A stretch of DNA of 64,000 nucleotides from Streptomyces rhizosphaerihabitans (GTDB taxonomy: Bacteria > Actinomycetota > Actinomycetes > Streptomycetales > Streptomycetaceae): positions 25,916 to 89,915 of the forward strand of contig NZ_JAODTZ010000043.1 of assembly GCF_025399795.1 (NCBI RefSeq), read 5' to 3'. The stretch's first letter is position 1. Each line of letters opens with the position of its first letter. The notes under the pieces were generated by a model, which was not told the DNA's origin, did not search any database, and saw nothing but the letters and a program-made list of their open reading frames with translations. Below are positions 60,297 through 64,000 of this stretch, in pieces. Made by a program: the position numbers and the translations under genes.

Positions 60297-62311
60297 GCAC
60301 CCCGCACGCCACGCCGTATCCGGAACCCTTCCTCACTCCCGACCCGCAGGCGGCCGCAGGCAGCCGCATCGCGGACTTCGCCCGATGGGCAGCCCGGCAC
60401 CAAGGCGCCGAAGGCCTCCAGGACCCCACCGACTACCAGGCCCTGCACCGCTGGTCGGTCACCGACCTGGAGGGTTTCTGGGCTGCGGTGTGGGAGTACT
60501 TCGCCATCGACGCGGCGACGCCGTACGAGCGTGTACTGGCTGAGGAGACCATGCCGGGCGCCCGCTGGTTCCCCGGCGCCACCCTGAACTACGCCCACCA
60601 CGCACTGCGCAACCTTCAGCCGGACGCTCCCGCGATCACAGCGCTGGACGAGACCGGCTCCGGCTACGAGATCACGGGCCGGCAGCTGCGCGCCCAGGTC
60701 GCCTCCGTCGCCGCCACCCTGCGCGACCTGGGTGTCGAACAGGGCGACCGGGTGGTGGGTTACCTGCCCAACACCCCCCACGCCGTCATCGCCCTCCTCG
60801 CCACCGCCGGCCTGGGCGCGGTGTGGTCGGTGTGCGGCCAGGACTACGCACCCAAGGCCGCCGCCGACCGCTTCGCCCAGCTCGAACCCACGGTCCTCAT
60901 CACCGCGGACGGCTACCTCTTCAACGGCACCAGGCACGACCGCCGTGCCGCCTCGCTCGAACTGGCCGACGCGCTGCCGACGCTGAAGGCCACGATTCTC
61001 GTGGACCACCTGGGCCTCGCCCAGCCCGAGACCCGGCACCCGGGGCTGACGGTTCCCTGGGAGGACGCCGCCGCCCGCACCGAGTACCTCACCTTCGCCC
61101 CGGTGCCGTTCGACCACCCGCTGTGGGTCGTGTTCTCCTCCGGCACCACTGGCCTGCCCAAGGGCATCGTCCACGGCCACGGCGGCGTCCTGCTCGAACA
61201 CCTCAAGATCCTCGGCCTGCACACCGATCTGGGCCTCGGGGACCGCCTGCTGTGGTACACCACCACCCACTGGATGATGTGGAACCTGGTCGTCTCCACC
61301 CTGCTGACCGGCGCCACCACCTGCACCTACGACGGCAGCCCGGCACCGCAGGCGCGTCCGGACGTCCTGTGGGAGCTGGCGGCCCGCCACAAGGTCACCG
61401 TCTTCGGCACCAGTCCCCAGTACCTGCTGGCCATGTCCAAGCTGGGCATCGAACCCTCCGCCCACGACCTGTCGGCCATCCGCGTCATCGGCTCCACCGG
61501 ATCGGCTCTGCCCGCCTCCGCCTACCCCTGGGTCCGCGACCACGTGGGCGCCGGCGTACAGCCGGCCTCCACCAGTGGCGGCACGGACATCGTCTCCGGC
61601 TTCGCCGGCTCCGCACCCACGACCCCCGTCTGGGCGGGCGAGCTGTCCGCCCCCAACCTGGGCGTGGCGCTCGCCGCCTACGACGCCCACGGCACCCCGA
61701 TCCTCGACCGGGTCGGCGAACTGGTCGTCACCCGGCCCATGCCGTCCATGCCGCTGCACTTCTGGAACGACCCCGACGGCAGCCGCTACCGCGACGCCTA
61801 CTTCGGCGCCTACCCCGGCGTGTGGCGGCACGGCGACTGGATCACCCTCACCTCCCACGGCTCGGTGATCGTCCACGGCCGCTCCGACGCCACCCTCAAC
61901 CGCAACGGCGTGCGCCTGGGCAGCGCCGACATCCACGAGATCGTCGAACGCTTTCCCGAGATCACCGAGGCCCTCGTCATCGGCGCGGAGGAGCCGGACG
62001 GCGGCTACTGGATGCCCCTGTTCGTCGTCCCCGCGCCCGGCGTCACCCTGGACGACGCCCTGCGCGACCGGATCCGCGACGCGATCCGCGCCGGCGCCTC
62101 ACCCCGCCACGTCCCCGACGAGATCCTCTCCGTGCCGGCCATCCCGCACACGAGGACCGGCAAGAAACTCGAAGTTCCGGTCAAGCGCCTGCTCCAAGGC
62201 GTCCCTGCCGAGCAGATCCTCACCCCCGCGGCGGTCGACAACCCCGAACTCATCGACTTCTACGCCCAGCTGGGTGCGGAGCGGAGCAAGCGGACAGCAC
62301 ACCGCACATGA
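60293..62311 (+). CDS. Acetoacetyl-CoA synthetase-like acyl-CoA ligase
   Basis: A 672-residue ANL-superfamily ligase. The ATP motif S-S-G-T-T-G-L-P-K-G-I-V-H is at about 281, S-T-S-G-G-T-D-I-V-S-G-F is the acyl-binding stretch typical of acetoacetyl-CoA synthetases, and the C-terminal R-T-G-K-K-L-E-V-P-V-K-R-L carries the catalytic lysine region. Size and N-terminal layout fit AcsA-type acetoacetate-CoA ligases rather than ordinary acyl-CoA ligases. FAH-type hydrolysis can release acetoacetate, so activating it here is consistent. Overlaps the monooxygenase by 4 bp. Confidence 0.87.
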   Translation: MSTPHATPYPEPFLTPDPQAAAGSRIADFARWAARHQGAEGLQDPTDYQALHRWSVTDLEGFWAAVWEYFAIDAATPYERVLAEETMPGARWFPGATLNYAHHALRNLQPDAPAITALDETGSGYEITGRQLRAQVASVAATLRDLGVEQGDRVVGYLPNTPHAVIALLATAGLGAVWSVCGQDYAPKAAADRFAQLEPTVLITADGYLFNGTRHDRRAASLELADALPTLKATILVDHLGLAQPETRHPGLTVPWEDAAARTEYLTFAPVPFDHPLWVVFSSGTTGLPKGIVHGHGGVLLEHLKILGLHTDLGLGDRLLWYTTTHWMMWNLVVSTLLTGATTCTYDGSPAPQARPDVLWELAARHKVTVFGTSPQYLLAMSKLGIEPSAHDLSAIRVIGSTGSALPASAYPWVRDHVGAGVQPASTSGGTDIVSGFAGSAPTTPVWAGELSAPNLGVALAAYDAHGTPILDRVGELVVTRPMPSMPLHFWNDPDGSRYRDAYFGAYPGVWRHGDWITLTSHGSVIVHGRSDATLNRNGVRLGSADIHEIVERFPEITEALVIGAEEPDGGYWMPLFVVPAPGVTLDDALRDRIRDAIRAGASPRHVPDEILSVPAIPHTRTGKKLEVPVKRLLQGVPAEQILTPAAVDNPELIDFYAQLGAERSKRTAHRT

Positions 62312-62457
62312 CCGTCGGCCAGGGGCGGCCAGGCCTGGGTGACAGCACCGGGATGTGCGCCCCGCCCGGCTCCGCAAACCCCGTCCCGCCGACTGGTACC
62401 GGGCGCAGAGCCCGCCCCAACACCACACCATCCGCACACCGAAGCAAGAGAGAAACC

Positions 62458-63081
62458 GTGACCATAACCGACCGCGAACCGCAGGCCCTCGATGTCCTGG
62501 ACGACGCCGGGCGAAAGCTGCTGTTCACAGAGGCCCGCACCGCGAACACCTTCGCCGCAACGGCCGTCACCGACGGCGAACTCGCCATGATCTGGGAACT
62601 CGCCCGCTGGTCGCCGAGCGCCGCCAACAGCCAGCCTCTGCGTGTGCTCTTCGTGCGCACCCGCGAGGGCAAGGAGCGCCTGGTCCGGCACCTGGACGAG
62701 GGCAACAGAGCCAAGACGCTCAGTGCGCCGGCCGTGGCGGTCCTGGCGTACGACACCGACTTCCACGAGCAGATGCCGACAGTCTTTCCGGCCCGCGGCG
62801 ACATGCTGCGAGCGGCGTTCGCCGACCAGACCGAGAAGCGCGAGAACATCGCTGCCTACAACTCGGCACTGCAGACCGGGGTCTTCCTGCTCGCGGTGCG
62901 CGCGGCGGGGCTCGCGGCCGGTCCCATGGCGGGCTTCGACGAGGCCAGCTTGAACAAGGAGTTCTTCGCCGGGACCAGCTGGCGTTCCCATCTGGTGGTC
63001 AACATCGGTCACCCCGGTGCCGACCCATGGTTCCCGCGGCTGCCCCGCGTGCCTGTCGAGGGCGCCGTCGCCTGGGCCTGA
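62458..63081 (+). CDS. Nitroreductase-family protein (RutE/HadB-like)
   Basis: A 207-residue FMN-dependent oxidoreductase. The N-terminal R-T-A-N-T-F and R-W-S-P-S-A-A-N-S-Q-P-L-R are FMN contacts, and G-P-M-A-G-F-D lies near the end. These blocks point to the RutE/HadB branch, which reduces malonic semialdehyde or related alpha,beta-unsaturated acids, rather than to nitroarenes. GTG 62458 has AAGAGAG upstream. It follows the ligase gene after 146 bases and is probably the last gene of the operon. Confidence 0.87.
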   Translation: MTITDREPQALDVLDDAGRKLLFTEARTANTFAATAVTDGELAMIWELARWSPSAANSQPLRVLFVRTREGKERLVRHLDEGNRAKTLSAPAVAVLAYDTDFHEQMPTVFPARGDMLRAAFADQTEKRENIAAYNSALQTGVFLLAVRAAGLAAGPMAGFDEASLNKEFFAGTSWRSHLVVNIGHPGADPWFPRLPRVPVEGAVAWA

Positions 63082-63454
63082 CGGCATTGCTGGCGCATGG
63101 TCGCGCGGGACGCGGTCACCTCTTCAGATGGTCAATGGTCCCGCCGATACGGGCCACATGACAGGCGATGGCCGCGGTGATCCGGTGCCCGTGCTCGGCC
63201 GTGCCCTGGTGATCGGTGCGCAGCGCCGCGGTCCGCCTGTCGGAGGCGAGCCTGCTGCAACTACCGGCGGTGTAGCGGCCGGTGAGGTCTCCGAGGAGGA
63301 CGAGATCGGCTGCCGCCGAGGGCAGGTGTGAGAGGCCCGATGGGTCGGACGGGTGAGAGTGCCGCTGCTGGAGGTTCGTCTGATAGGCGCTGTGTGGCAC
63401 GGTGGAGTCGTCTCGCAAAGACGTGGACGCCACCCAGGCCAGCTGAAACCACGG
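63082..63454. other. Unassigned stretch, possible decayed coding sequence on the minus strand
   Basis: A minus-strand frame from about 63433 to 63116 is open and protein-like near its end (a helical, His/Arg-rich tail ending G-T-I-D-H-L-K-R), but I know no family for it and no ribosome site precedes it. It directly follows the transposase fragment at 63455-63610 in reading direction, so it may be unrelated DNA fused by a deletion. Confidence 0.35.
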
Positions 63455-63610
63455 GCCGTTCGGTGATCAAGTGGATCTTCGATTCGTACTTGCCGCGATC
63501 CCCAGGATTCGGACCCGTCAGGTTCCCCTTTTCAGGGCCCGCACGTTCACCGGGTCGATCGCGCGGCGAGACCAGTCCAGTTCCCCGCGGGAGCCAAGTT
63601 CGTCGAGGAC
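63455..63610 (-). mobile_element. Frameshifted IS5-family transposase fragment
   Basis: The minus strand reads L-D-E-L-G-S-R-G-E-L-D-W-S-R-R-A-I-D, then V-N-V-R-A-L-K, then in the next frame L-T-G-P-N-P-G-D-R-G-K-Y then S-K-I-H-L-I-T-E-R. This is the central catalytic stretch of IS5-type transposases common in Streptomyces. The frame break falls in a run of four C and four T at 63525-63532 (plus strand). Neither end of the transposase nor terminal repeats can be found, so it is dead. The gap to 63937 on the right has no other feature. Confidence 0.75.
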
Positions 63611-63937
63611 CGGCGATCCGACCCGACGACCTTCAGGTCAAACTCACGTCCGACAGCGGGACTCTCGGCCGCTCCGGTGCCGCCATGTCCCGGACGCTGC
63701 CGAGCAGGCCGGGGAGCACTGTCGCACAGCCAGTCGGTGCGAGCTCTCGATGCGAGGGCCTGCCGCCGATGCCCGCGGGGCATCGTGCAGTCGCGTTTCG
63801 GGCTCGTACGAACAGGCGGTCCCAGCGGACGGTGCTGAAGAAGCAACATGCCTCATACGGGAGCGTGGTGTGCTGGTCCTGACAGTGGGGGGACGGTCCC
63901 GGGTCTTCAGCGCAGAACGCCCGTGGCGGGCTCTTGC

Positions 63938-63986
63938 GGATCCGGCGGTGTTCCCCACCGTGCAGGTGGGGAACACCGCCGGATCC
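63938..63986. terminator. Very strong hairpin with 22-bp perfect arms
   Basis: The arms start with GGATCCGGCGGTGTTC at 63938 and are exactly complementary over 22 positions (63938-63959 and 63965-63986), with the loop GTGCA. ATTTTCT follows on the plus strand, so it has the form of an intrinsic terminator. No gene lies directly upstream on that strand; it may serve a gene entering from the right or belong to a mobile-element end. Confidence 0.75.
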
Positions 63987-64000
63987 ATTTTCTGGGATGG

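Noticed and set aside
62458..63081. Nitroaromatic reductase
   Set aside because: The sequence blocks match the RutE/HadB branch, and the neighbours concern keto acids rather than nitro compounds.

Overview
The window is very GC-rich, with G or C at most third codon positions, many GTG starts, short GTGA/ATGA gene overlaps, a Tat signal, rare TTA codons, DasR-type dre sites and FadR/IclR/LacI/TetR/XRE regulators next to their targets. All of this points to a Streptomyces (or very close) chromosome. No rRNA, tRNA or CRISPR array was seen.

Region 1 (1-15.7 kb) is mixed core-like content: a Tat-exported PHP phosphoesterase cut by the window edge, a GH4 glycosidase, an ABC-2 exporter pair followed by a secreted YncE/phosphoesterase fusion, a GH18 chitinase with dre-like sites, an ATP-grasp enzyme, an overlapping phosphopantetheinyl hydrolase/transferase pair (PptH/PptT-like), a GNAT acetyltransferase, a small protein and a TTA-containing alpha/beta hydrolase. 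Region 2 (15.7-19.1 kb) is an XRE regulator / HExxH metallopeptidase / MAB_1171c-type membrane protein operon, divergent from a MmyB-like ligand-binding protein that lacks a helix-turn-helix. Its role is unknown and it is one of the better candidates for an undescribed signalling system. Region 3 (19.2-25 kb) is a polyamine-type ABC importer with a FadR regulator and a cache-domain partner. Region 4 (25-28.4 kb) is a HicB-like RHH protein / DUF4097 / ABC exporter operon behind a phased operator array. Region 5 (28.8-34.8 kb) is a hydroxyproline catabolic cluster: three-subunit D-hydroxyproline dehydrogenase, deaminase, 2-epimerase and GntR regulator, with the same 8-bp motif before three transcription units. 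Region 6 (34.9-41 kb) is a LacI regulator, a sugar ABC importer and a GH13 glucosidase. Region 7 (41.4-48 kb) is an SsuABC/TauABC-like importer, an IclR regulator and a vanillate-demethylase-like oxygenase/reductase with a tiny coupled protein between them.

Region 8 (about 48.1-64 kb) looks like an acquired accessory island. It begins with a stretch of strong palindromes and a gene remnant, then a diacylglycerol-kinase-like gene. A TetR-controlled self-sufficient CYP102-type P450 and an alcohol dehydrogenase follow. A second TetR lies divergent to a tightly coupled operon: extradiol (VOC) dioxygenase, FAH-family hydrolase, flavin monooxygenase, acetoacetyl-CoA-synthetase-like ligase and nitroreductase. 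The island ends in decayed DNA holding a frameshifted IS5-family transposase fragment and a 22-bp-arm hairpin. Together the genes read as a pathway that hydroxylates a (probably alkyl-substituted) aromatic, opens the ring, hydrolyses the product and activates a short keto acid. The substrate cannot be read from sequence, and this is the best candidate here for an undescribed catabolic system.
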